64,000 nt of DNA, taken from Peribacillus sp. FSL E2-0218 (lineage in GTDB: Bacteria; Bacillota; Bacilli; Bacillales; DSM-1321). The number at the start of each line of letters is the position of its first letter. Positions within the stretch are counted from its first letter, which is position 1. This document shows positions 50,611 to 57,694 of this stretch, piece after piece. Below the pieces are notes generated by a model that did no database searches, had not been told where the DNA came from, and worked only from the letters and a program-made list of their open reading frames with translations. Made by a program: the position numbers and the translations under genes. Location of the stretch: the NCBI RefSeq assembly GCF_037992945.1, contig NZ_CP150304.1:623501-687500 (forward strand). Direction: 5' to 3'.

Positions 50611-51675
50611 ATGCTGACGCACGAAGAAGTTATGAAAGCACTGAAACACGTCGAAGATCCCGAATTGCATAAAAGTATCGTGGATTTAAATATGGTAAAA
50701 AATGTTGAAATAAACGGTGCAAATGTCGAACTTGAAGTGGTATTAACGATTTCCGGATGTCCTTTAAAGGCAAGAATCAAAGAGGATGTCGAAAATTCCC
50801 TTAAAGGGATAGGCGCCTCAGAAGTGTCATTGACCTTTGGTTCCATGACACCAGAAGAACGTGCTGCATTGACGAAAACCTTGAAACAAAATGCTTCAAC
50901 AGAGACGGGGATGCCCAACATGCTGCGGCCGGATTCAGGAGTTCAATTCATTGCTGTGACGAGCGGGAAAGGGGGCGTGGGGAAATCGACGGTGACCGTG
51001 AACCTTGCCACGGCCTTGGTTCGTATGGGTAAAAAAGTAGGCATTTTAGATGCTGATATATATGGATTCAGTATTCCAGCCATGATGGATGTGAAACAAA
51101 AACCGACCATGCTTGATAAAACGGCCATTCCAGTTAGTAGTAATGGTGTTAAAATTATGTCGATGGGATTCTTTACAGATAATAACAATCCGGTCATGTG
51201 GAGAGGGCCGATGCTCAATAAATGGATTCAAAATTTCCTTGCGAATACACACTGGGGTGAATTGGATTATCTTCTTTTGGATTTACCTCCGGGCACGGGA
51301 GATGTAGCGATTGATGTAGCCGCGATGATTCCTCAGGCTAGGGAAATCATCGTCACGACTCCGCATAATGTCGCCTCTTATGTTGCTTCCAGAGCAGGCG
51401 CCATGGCAAAACATACAAAACATGAAGTACTGGGTATCGTGGAGAATATGTCTTATTATGAAGAGCAAGACGGTTCTAGAAATTACCTTTTCGGAAAGGG
51501 CGGCGGTGATATGCTGGCCCGCCAGATTGATTCTGAAGTCATTGCCAGAATACCTTTTGCGAAGCGAGAGGAAAATAATCATTCCAATGTATATGATGAA
51601 GAATCGCTTACGGGAGAAATGTTTACGTCCCTAGCTGAAGACCTCATTCATAGAGAACAAGTCTTAAGGCACTGA
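50611..51675 (+). CDS. Mrp/ApbC-type P-loop ATPase (SalA-like Fe-S carrier family)
   Basis: This 354-residue protein has an N-terminal MIP18/DUF59 domain (EEVMKALKHVEDPELHKSIV, ISGCPLKARI) and a MinD/Mrp ATPase domain with deviant Walker A GKGGVGKST, LDADIYGFSIP and DYLLLDLPPGTGD. The CxxC of classical Fe-S Mrp proteins is absent (NMSYYEEQDGS there), as in B. subtilis SalA. ATG 50611 follows GGAGTGATAGGA. As first gene behind leader A it may serve iron-sulfur delivery to MoaA or formate dehydrogenase, which is inference from position. Confidence 0.85.
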   Translation: MLTHEEVMKALKHVEDPELHKSIVDLNMVKNVEINGANVELEVVLTISGCPLKARIKEDVENSLKGIGASEVSLTFGSMTPEERAALTKTLKQNASTETGMPNMLRPDSGVQFIAVTSGKGGVGKSTVTVNLATALVRMGKKVGILDADIYGFSIPAMMDVKQKPTMLDKTAIPVSSNGVKIMSMGFFTDNNNPVMWRGPMLNKWIQNFLANTHWGELDYLLLDLPPGTGDVAIDVAAMIPQAREIIVTTPHNVASYVASRAGAMAKHTKHEVLGIVENMSYYEEQDGSRNYLFGKGGGDMLARQIDSEVIARIPFAKREENNHSNVYDEESLTGEMFTSLAEDLIHREQVLRH

Positions 51676-51774
51676 TTCTGCTTCAGTAAATATAGCAGAA
51701 TGGTCAATGTATCACGCCACTGAAAAAGTATGGAATTCTTTAAGAAGAATATAATTTTAAGGATGATTTATGAT

Positions 51775-52563
51775 ATGAAACCAACGGTGGGGAAAAGGGA
51801 AATCCTGAAATTTGCGAACGGGCATATTGAACGTGCCGAGGATGTAATTGTCACAGAATATCCTGTTACGGTAAAAATCAATGAACAGGAATTCGTTACG
51901 ATGGTCTGTACACCGGAATACATTGAAGATATGGTCATCGGCTACTTGGCATCTGAAGGGATCATCAAAAAATATGAAGAGATTAAAGACATTTGGTTTC
52001 AAGAAAAAGAAGGGTATGTACATGTGAAAATTGATAAGCTGAATCCTTATTATCAAAGCTTCCAGAACAAGCGTTACATTACATCTTGCTGCGGGATGAG
52101 CAGGCAAGGGTTCGTTTTTGTCAATGATGCTTTGACCGCCAAGAAAATGGATGATATCCGGGTGAAGATCTCCCCGGATGATTGCCTGCGTTTGATGAGG
52201 AACCTACAAGATTCAGCTACTATTTTTCAGGATACAGGAGGGGTCCATAACGCCTCCTTATGTGATGTGGAAGATTTCATGCTTAGCCGAATGGATATAG
52301 GAAGGCATAATGCGTTGGATAAAATATACGGCTACTGCTTGAAAAATGACATCCCGATCGGAAATAAGATTATTGTATTCAGCGGGAGGATTTCTTCGGA
52401 AATTTTATTGAAGGTCGCAAAAATTGGTTGTGAAATAATTCTGTCAAAATCCGCTCCAACCGAATTGGCGCTAGAGTTGGCAGAAGGCCTGGGAATTACG
52501 ACAGTAGGCTTTATTCGAAATCGATCATTTAATATATATACATGTCCAGAACGAATTCTATAA
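51775..52563 (+). CDS. fdhD: FdhD, formate dehydrogenase accessory sulfurtransferase
   Basis: FdhD passes sulfur to the molybdenum cofactor before it is inserted in formate dehydrogenase. The 262-residue protein shows the swivelling active loop ITSCCGMSRQG with two adjacent Cys in place of the E. coli CxxC, FQDTGGVHNASL, the MDIGRHNALDKIYGY motif, SGRISSEIL and SKSAPTELALELAE. ATG 51775 follows AAGGATGA; two other in-frame ATG lie upstream. Its gene is in the cofactor operon, with the target enzyme encoded 5 kb downstream. Confidence 0.92.
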   Translation: MKPTVGKREILKFANGHIERAEDVIVTEYPVTVKINEQEFVTMVCTPEYIEDMVIGYLASEGIIKKYEEIKDIWFQEKEGYVHVKIDKLNPYYQSFQNKRYITSCCGMSRQGFVFVNDALTAKKMDDIRVKISPDDCLRLMRNLQDSATIFQDTGGVHNASLCDVEDFMLSRMDIGRHNALDKIYGYCLKNDIPIGNKIIVFSGRISSEILLKVAKIGCEIILSKSAPTELALELAEGLGITTVGFIRNRSFNIYTCPERIL

Positions 52564-52615
52564 ATGAGGTAAAGAATAATATGATTTTCAATCTTATGGA
52601 AGAGAGCTGAGGATT

Positions 52616-53632
52616 GTGGAAGAAGTTATCTTGGATAAATTACAACGTCCGTTGAAAGACTTGCGTCTATCTGTCACGGATCGTTGTAATTTTCGCTGTC
52701 GCTATTGCATGCCAGAAGAAATCTTTGGGCCTGATTATCCTTTTTTAGCTTCGGATAAAATTCTGTCTTTTGATGAAATGGAGCGATTGACCCGTATATT
52801 TGTTTCTTTAGGTGTAACGAAAATACGTATTACAGGAGGAGAACCACTATTACGCAAGGATCTTCCAGAATTGATTCAACGTCTGAATTCGCTTGCTGGA
52901 GTAGAGGATATTGGCATTACGACGAACGGATCTCTTCTTAAAAAATTTGCCCCCCTCTTATTTGCTGCTGGGTTAAGAAGGGTGACAGTCAGCCTTGATT
53001 CCTTGGATGATGAACGTTTCACCCAGTTAAATGGAAACAGGAGCAAGGTCGGGAGAGTGTTGGAAGGCATTCAGGCAGCTTCTGACGCAGGGTTGAACGT
53101 GAAAGTGAATATGGTCGTCCAAAAAGGGAAAAACGATCAAGATATCGTACCAATGGCAAGATATTTTAAAGAAAATAAACATACACTTCGCTTCATCGAG
53201 TATATGGATGTAGGAAATTCTAATGGTTGGAGAATGGCGGAGGTAATGACCAAAAAGGACATTTTGGATCGAATTGGAAAAGTTATGCCGCTTGAACGAA
53301 TCAAGCCGAATTATGTAGGGGAAGTGGCAACAAGGTATCGCTATTTGGACGGTGATCAAGAAATCGGAATCATCTCTTCTGTCACCGATTCATTTTGTTC
53401 CACCTGTTCAAGGGCTCGGGTTTCCGCTGAAGGAAAATTATATACATGTTTGTTTGCATCAAATGGTTATGATCTTCGTCATTTGCTCCGCTCTGAAGAT
53501 TCGGATGAGGTGATTACCGATAAAATCACGGATATTTGGCATCATCGCGGTGATCGTTATTCTGACGAACGAGCAAGTGGAGAAAGTACAAAAAGAAGTT
53601 CAAAGGTAGAGATGTCTCATATTGGCGGATAA
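52616..53632 (+). CDS. moaA: MoaA, GTP 3',8-cyclase (radical SAM)
   Basis: MoaA starts molybdopterin synthesis by cyclising GTP to 3',8-cH2GTP. It has the radical-SAM cluster CNFRCRYC (Cys 24, 28, 31), ITGGEPLLRKDL, a C-terminal second cluster CSTCSRARVSAEGKLYTC and the terminal Gly-Gly tail (MSHIGG) needed for activity. The start is GTG 52616; a GAGG lies close, so translation may be modest. It follows fdhD by about 50 bp. Confidence 0.94.
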   Translation: MEEVILDKLQRPLKDLRLSVTDRCNFRCRYCMPEEIFGPDYPFLASDKILSFDEMERLTRIFVSLGVTKIRITGGEPLLRKDLPELIQRLNSLAGVEDIGITTNGSLLKKFAPLLFAAGLRRVTVSLDSLDDERFTQLNGNRSKVGRVLEGIQAASDAGLNVKVNMVVQKGKNDQDIVPMARYFKENKHTLRFIEYMDVGNSNGWRMAEVMTKKDILDRIGKVMPLERIKPNYVGEVATRYRYLDGDQEIGIISSVTDSFCSTCSRARVSAEGKLYTCLFASNGYDLRHLLRSEDSDEVITDKITDIWHHRGDRYSDERASGESTKRSSKVEMSHIGG

Positions 53633-53681
53633 AAGCATCTTCCGCTTTAAATAGCTTCTTAACATACGAAGGAGGCAAATG

Positions 53682-54164
53682 ATGAGCAACTTTTCACATT
53701 GGAATGAAGAAGGAAGACCTAAGATGGTCGATGTTTCCCAAAAGGAAATTACATCACGTACAGCTATTGCTCAAAGTACGATTGCGTTATCAAATGAACT
53801 ATTCGATGCGATTGAAAACAAATTAATAAAAAAAGGCGATCCGCTCCAAATAGCACAGATTGCCGGAATCATGGCTGCTAAAAAAACAGCCGATATCATA
53901 CCGATGTGCCATCCAATCATGCTGCAAGGAAGTAACTTTACCTTCCATTATCAAAAAAGTGACAAAGGCTATGATCTGATCATCCGAGCTACGGTGATTT
54001 GCAATGAGAAAACAGGAGTCGAGATGGAAGCATTAACTGCCGTATCCGTTGCTGCCCTTACCTTTTATGATATGTGTAAAGCCGTCGATAAAACCATGGT
54101 CATTAAGGAAACATTTTTAGTCCAAAAAACGGGTGGGAAAAGCGGGGACTTCTTTCATGAATGA
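53682..54164 (+). CDS. moaC: MoaC, cyclic pyranopterin monophosphate synthase
   Basis: MoaC turns the MoaA product into cPMP. The 160-residue protein shows PKMVDVSQKE, AQIAGIMAAKKTADIIPMCHPI and NEKTGVEMEALTAVSVAALTFYDMCKA, the active-site Lys and His motifs of the family. ATG 53682 is chosen from two adjacent ATG codons because GGAGG is then 6 nt away. It follows moaA closely. Confidence 0.94.
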   Translation: MSNFSHWNEEGRPKMVDVSQKEITSRTAIAQSTIALSNELFDAIENKLIKKGDPLQIAQIAGIMAAKKTADIIPMCHPIMLQGSNFTFHYQKSDKGYDLIIRATVICNEKTGVEMEALTAVSVAALTFYDMCKAVDKTMVIKETFLVQKTGGKSGDFFHE

Positions 54165-54321
54165 TGATTGCGATACGAATTTTTCATTATACTAAGTTAT
54201 TAATATTGAAAAATAACTTCAACATCACCAGGCTCCGGCGTTGATGAAAGGGTGCTGCCGATATGGGTTGGACCTTTGAGAGATAAAATAAAGGATATTC
54301 GTGGGAAAGAAGGCGAGTTCG
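54165..54321. other. Gap between moaC and moeB
   Basis: It holds CATC...TGATG and CAGGCTCCGGCG near 54225-54245, which can fold, but no terminator or known motif. Probably an intra-operon spacer. Confidence 0.3.
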
Positions 54322-55338
54322 TTGATTGATCGTTATTCACGGCAACAGCTGTTCAAGCAGATAGGACCGAAGGGTCAGGAAGAAATCAGAAATAAGCATG
54401 TACTGATTGTTGGTGCTGGGGCATTGGGCAGTGCCGGTGCTGAAGCCTTAGTGCGAGCAGGTATCGGAAAGCTGACAATTATTGATCGAGATTATGTTGA
54501 ATGGAGTAATTTGCAGCGCCAGCAGTTATACAATGAAACTGATGCAAAAGGACAAATTCCAAAAGCGGTAGCTGCCGGACAGCATCTGAAGAAAATCAAT
54601 TCAGAAGTGGAAATCGAAGCGCTTGTATTGGATGCAAGACCGGGAAATTTGGAAGACTTGTTACGCGGCGTTGATGTCATGATAGATGGGACTGACAATT
54701 TTGACATTCGGTTCATTTTAAATGATCTTTCACATAAGTTAAACATTCCATGGATTTATGGTTCATGTGTAGGAAGCTACGGAGCCACGTACACGATCAT
54801 TCCTGCCAGGACACCATGTTTGCAATGCATCCTGAAGAAGGTGCCGAGTGGCGGTGCTACATGTGATACAGCAGGGATCATTAGCCCGGCTGTGCAAATT
54901 GTTTCGGCTTATCAAATAGCCGAAGCGTTAAAAATTCTTGTCGGTGATTATTCATCGCTTAGAAACACGTTTTTGACATTTGATGTCTGGAGCAACCAGC
55001 ATTACTCCATTAAATCAGGGAAAATCCAAAAAGAAGGCTGCCCAACCTGCGGAACGGCTAGAACGTTTCCGTATTTATCGTATGAAAACCAGACGAAAAC
55101 AGAAGTATTATGCGGGCGGAATACCGTTCAAATCAGACCTGCCAAAAGTATTGAATATAGCTTCGATCAAATGGAAAACCGATTAAAAGCTCATGGAAAG
55201 GTTTCTAGAAATCCTTATTTATTGTCTTGCCAGCTTCAAAATCATCGCCTGGTTATATTTGGTGATGGACGTGTTTTTGTTCATGGAACGAATGATATCC
55301 AGCTCGCCAAAAATCTCTATTATCGTCTGTTGGGCTAA
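54322..55338 (+). CDS. moeB: MoeB, molybdopterin-synthase adenylyltransferase
   Basis: MoeB adenylates the MoaD C-terminus for sulfur loading. The ThiF/MoeB/E1 fold is visible: VLIVGAGALGSAGAEALVRAGI nucleotide site, DRDYVEWSNLQRQQLY, DGTDNFDIRFILND, and CLQCI plus CPTCG as the structural zinc Cys pairs. There is no C-terminal rhodanese domain. Start TTG 54322 (MIDRYSRQQLF) follows AAGGCGAG; GTG 54301 is an alternative. The C-terminal 90 residues (after CPTCG) form a small MoaD-like tail region seen in some Bacillus MoeB proteins. Confidence 0.9.
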   Translation: MIDRYSRQQLFKQIGPKGQEEIRNKHVLIVGAGALGSAGAEALVRAGIGKLTIIDRDYVEWSNLQRQQLYNETDAKGQIPKAVAAGQHLKKINSEVEIEALVLDARPGNLEDLLRGVDVMIDGTDNFDIRFILNDLSHKLNIPWIYGSCVGSYGATYTIIPARTPCLQCILKKVPSGGATCDTAGIISPAVQIVSAYQIAEALKILVGDYSSLRNTFLTFDVWSNQHYSIKSGKIQKEGCPTCGTARTFPYLSYENQTKTEVLCGRNTVQIRPAKSIEYSFDQMENRLKAHGKVSRNPYLLSCQLQNHRLVIFGDGRVFVHGTNDIQLAKNLYYRLLG

Positions 55339-55355
55339 TGGAAGGAGTGAAAGGT

Positions 55356-56648
55356 ATGGTAGAAAAACGAACCCCGATTCCTATAGGAGAATGTGTACGT
55401 AAAGTAACGCAATACGCCAAGAATGGCGTGAAGGAATTGATTTCGCTTGAAAAGGCCTATGGCCGGTTTCTTGCAGAAGATCTGATAGCCGATCATAATG
55501 TGCCCTCATTCGATCGCTCGCCATATGATGGATTTGCCATTCGATACGAAGATACAAGAACTGCCACAACCCATCATCCCGTGTCATTGAAAGTGGTGGG
55601 CGAAATAGGTGCGGGTATGGTTTTTGATGGACAAGTCAGACCATTTGAAGCAGTCAGGATCATGACCGGTGCTCAAATTCCCGAGGGCTGCAGTGCGGTA
55701 ATCATGCTTGAATTAGTGAAGGAATTCACGGAATCTAATCAGAAGTTCATTGAAATTAAACGTTCCCTCAACAAAGGAGATAACATCTCTTTTGAAGGAG
55801 AAGATACAACAAAAGGGACCATCTTGGCAAAAAGAGGTACCTACATCAATCCTGGCATTTCGGCACTATTGGCAACGTTCGGATATAGCAGGGTACCTGT
55901 TGCCCAAAAGCCTGTCGTAGGGGTCATAGCCACTGGAAGTGAACTGCTTGAAGTAAGTGAACAGCTTAAACCCGGAAAAATCAGGAATAGCAATGCCTAT
56001 ATGATGCTTTCGCAAATTGAAAGAGCCGGAGGGGACGTCAAGTATCTCGGGAAATTGAGCGATGATTTCGATAGTTGCTTCATGGCTGTCAAAAACGCCC
56101 TGGCCGATGTTGATATGCTTATTACTACCGGAGGTGTATCGGTGGGGGACTATGATCATCTACCGGCGATTTACGAAAAATTGGGAGCTACGGTCCTCTT
56201 TAATAAAGTGGCGATGCGGCCTGGAAGTGTAACGACGGTAGCGCAATTGAATGGGAAGCTATTATTCGGATTATCGGGCAATCCGTCTGCTTGTTACGTT
56301 GGATTCGAATTATTCGTTCGCCCTATGATCCGGATTCACTTATTCAATGATCGGCCACACCTCAAAAAAGAAGCGGCATCATTAGGAGAGGACTTTACGA
56401 AGCCCAACCCGTTTACCCGATTGATAAGGGGAACGCTTGCCTATGATAAAGGCAGGCTATTGGCTTCGCCTTCGGGTTTCAATAAATCTGGTGCCGTATC
56501 CTCTTTAGCTGGAGCGGATGTATTCATCGTCCTTCCAGGAGGCACGCGAGGGTATCAAAAGGGAATGGCTGTCGATGTTTTATTATTGGAAGACGTACAA
56601 GGCAGTGCATGGCCTTGGGATGACATTGTCCCATCATACAGGTCGTAG
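55356..56648 (+). CDS. moeA: MoeA, molybdopterin molybdenumtransferase (copy 2)
   Basis: Same family as 7505-8770. It has VPSFDRSPYDGFAIR, AVRIMTGAQIPEGCSAVIMLE, GVIATGSELLEVS, TTGGVSVGDYD and KVAMRPGSVTTVAQLNGKLLFGLSGNPSACY. ATG 55356 (MVEKRTPIP) follows AAGGAGTGAAAGG; the ATG at 55338 lies at the moeB stop. It sits in the complete cofactor operon, whereas copy 1 pairs with mobB. One copy might be tuned for molybdate and the other for tungstate, or one may simply be redundant; the sequence does not tell. Confidence 0.94.
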   Translation: MVEKRTPIPIGECVRKVTQYAKNGVKELISLEKAYGRFLAEDLIADHNVPSFDRSPYDGFAIRYEDTRTATTHHPVSLKVVGEIGAGMVFDGQVRPFEAVRIMTGAQIPEGCSAVIMLELVKEFTESNQKFIEIKRSLNKGDNISFEGEDTTKGTILAKRGTYINPGISALLATFGYSRVPVAQKPVVGVIATGSELLEVSEQLKPGKIRNSNAYMMLSQIERAGGDVKYLGKLSDDFDSCFMAVKNALADVDMLITTGGVSVGDYDHLPAIYEKLGATVLFNKVAMRPGSVTTVAQLNGKLLFGLSGNPSACYVGFELFVRPMIRIHLFNDRPHLKKEAASLGEDFTKPNPFTRLIRGTLAYDKGRLLASPSGFNKSGAVSSLAGADVFIVLPGGTRGYQKGMAVDVLLLEDVQGSAWPWDDIVPSYRS

Positions 56649-56672
56649 AACATTCATGAGGTGGTAAAAAAA

Positions 56673-57134
56673 GTGGAACGAACGATGTTTAAAATAGTCC
56701 GTGACCCCATATTTGCAGACGAGGTAACGAACCTGGTTTCCAGAAGGGAAGCAGGAGCCATTACGGTTTTCATTGGAACCGTCAGGGAATTGACCAAAGG
56801 GAGGAAAACGTTGTCCCTTGAATATCAAGCGTATGATTCAATGGCTGTAAAAATGTTGAGTCAAATCGGGGATGAAATCAAAAATAAATGGCCGGATGCC
56901 TTGGTTGCCATCACTCATAGAATAGGCAAGTTGGAAATAACGGATATAGCCGTTGTTATCGCTGTTTCTTCCCCACACCGGAAAACAGCGTACGAAGCGA
57001 ATGAATATTGCATAGAACGAATTAAACAAATCGTCCCCATTTGGAAAAAGGAATTTTGGGAAGACGGGACGAAGTGGATTGGAAATCAATTAGAGACCGC
57101 TGAATATCCGGAAGGAAAGCCGAGTAAGGAGTGA
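56673..57134 (+). CDS. moaE: MoaE, molybdopterin synthase catalytic subunit
   Basis: MoaE adds the dithiolene sulfurs to cPMP. The 153-residue protein shows GAITVFIGTVRELTKGR, LEYQAYDSMAVKML, ITHRIGKLEITDIAVVIAVSSPHR and PIWKKEFWEDGTKWIGN; these hold the active-site Arg, Lys and His residues. GTG 56673 follows GAGGTGG at normal distance; ATG 56685 is possible. moaD follows 6 bp later. Confidence 0.93.
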   Translation: MERTMFKIVRDPIFADEVTNLVSRREAGAITVFIGTVRELTKGRKTLSLEYQAYDSMAVKMLSQIGDEIKNKWPDALVAITHRIGKLEITDIAVVIAVSSPHRKTAYEANEYCIERIKQIVPIWKKEFWEDGTKWIGNQLETAEYPEGKPSKE

Positions 57135-57140
57135 TAAGAA

Positions 57141-57374
57141 ATGATTACAGTTTTATTTTTTGCGGAAATAAGGGAAGTAATCGGATTAGATCGGATAATA
57201 ATAAAAAAAGATCGGATAACCGTTTTGCAACTAAAACAATATTTTGAAAGCAAGTATCCGCTTTTATCTTTCGAGCCATTCATGACAGCCATTAACGAAA
57301 GCTTCGTAACAGATGAGGAAATGATAAAAGATCAAGATACAGTTGCCTTTATCCCCCCGGTAAGCGGTGGATGA
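57141..57374 (+). CDS. moaD: MoaD, molybdopterin synthase sulfur carrier
   Basis: This 77-residue ubiquitin-like protein ends in PPVSGG, the Gly-Gly tail that MoeB adenylates and that carries the thiocarboxylate. FFAEIREVIGLD at the start and AINESFVTDEEMIKDQDTVAFIPP at the end are typical. It is the last gene of the cofactor operon, followed by leader B. Confidence 0.94.
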   Translation: MITVLFFAEIREVIGLDRIIIKKDRITVLQLKQYFESKYPLLSFEPFMTAINESFVTDEEMIKDQDTVAFIPPVSGG

Positions 57375-57453
57375 GAACCTATCAAAAACCATGTACCAGG
57401 AAAGGGTTGGTGCAATTTGGATTTTATGAAACGTGAATAGTCGGGAATTCTTA

Positions 57454-57482
57454 TTGAGCTTACTTATGTAAAGTATTATAAT
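57454..57482 (+). promoter_or_regulatory. Sigma-A promoter of leader B
   Basis: TTGAGC (57454-57459), 17-nt spacer, TATAAT (57477-57482), like that of leader A. Confidence 0.85.
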
Positions 57483-57488
57483 GAAATA

Positions 57489-57668
57489 TGAAGAAACGTA
57501 TAAGGAAATCATTGATATGAGGTACGACAACTTGCCGTCATATCCTGTTTTTCTTTTAATATTGTGGTGAGATGGATTACAAGTAGATAAAACTGCTTAG
57601 TTATTAGCCCGCCATAAAATAGAATGTGCATGACTCGTGCACACTCTATTTTATGGCGGGCTTTTTTG
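57489..57668 (+). ncRNA. Candidate cis-regulatory RNA, leader B (before formate dehydrogenase)
   Basis: It is homologous to leader A: hairpin GATATGA (57514-57520)/TCATATC (57538-57544), the 48-nt block (57564-57611, 41 of 48 identical to 50403-50450) and the terminator stem. Stem bases have changed on both sides (CCCGTCAT with ATGATGGG in A, CCCGCCAT with ATGGCGGG in B), keeping pairing. The leader ends 27 bp before the formate dehydrogenase ATG, so read-through versus termination would set its expression. Confidence 0.65.
57606..57668 (+). terminator. Terminator of leader B
   Basis: Perfect 18-bp stem (57606-57623 with 57645-57662), inner GTGCA/TGCAC, then a T-run, just before formate dehydrogenase. 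Confidence 0.9.
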
Positions 57669-57694
57669 ATTTTTTTAGAATAGGAGATTTTAAA

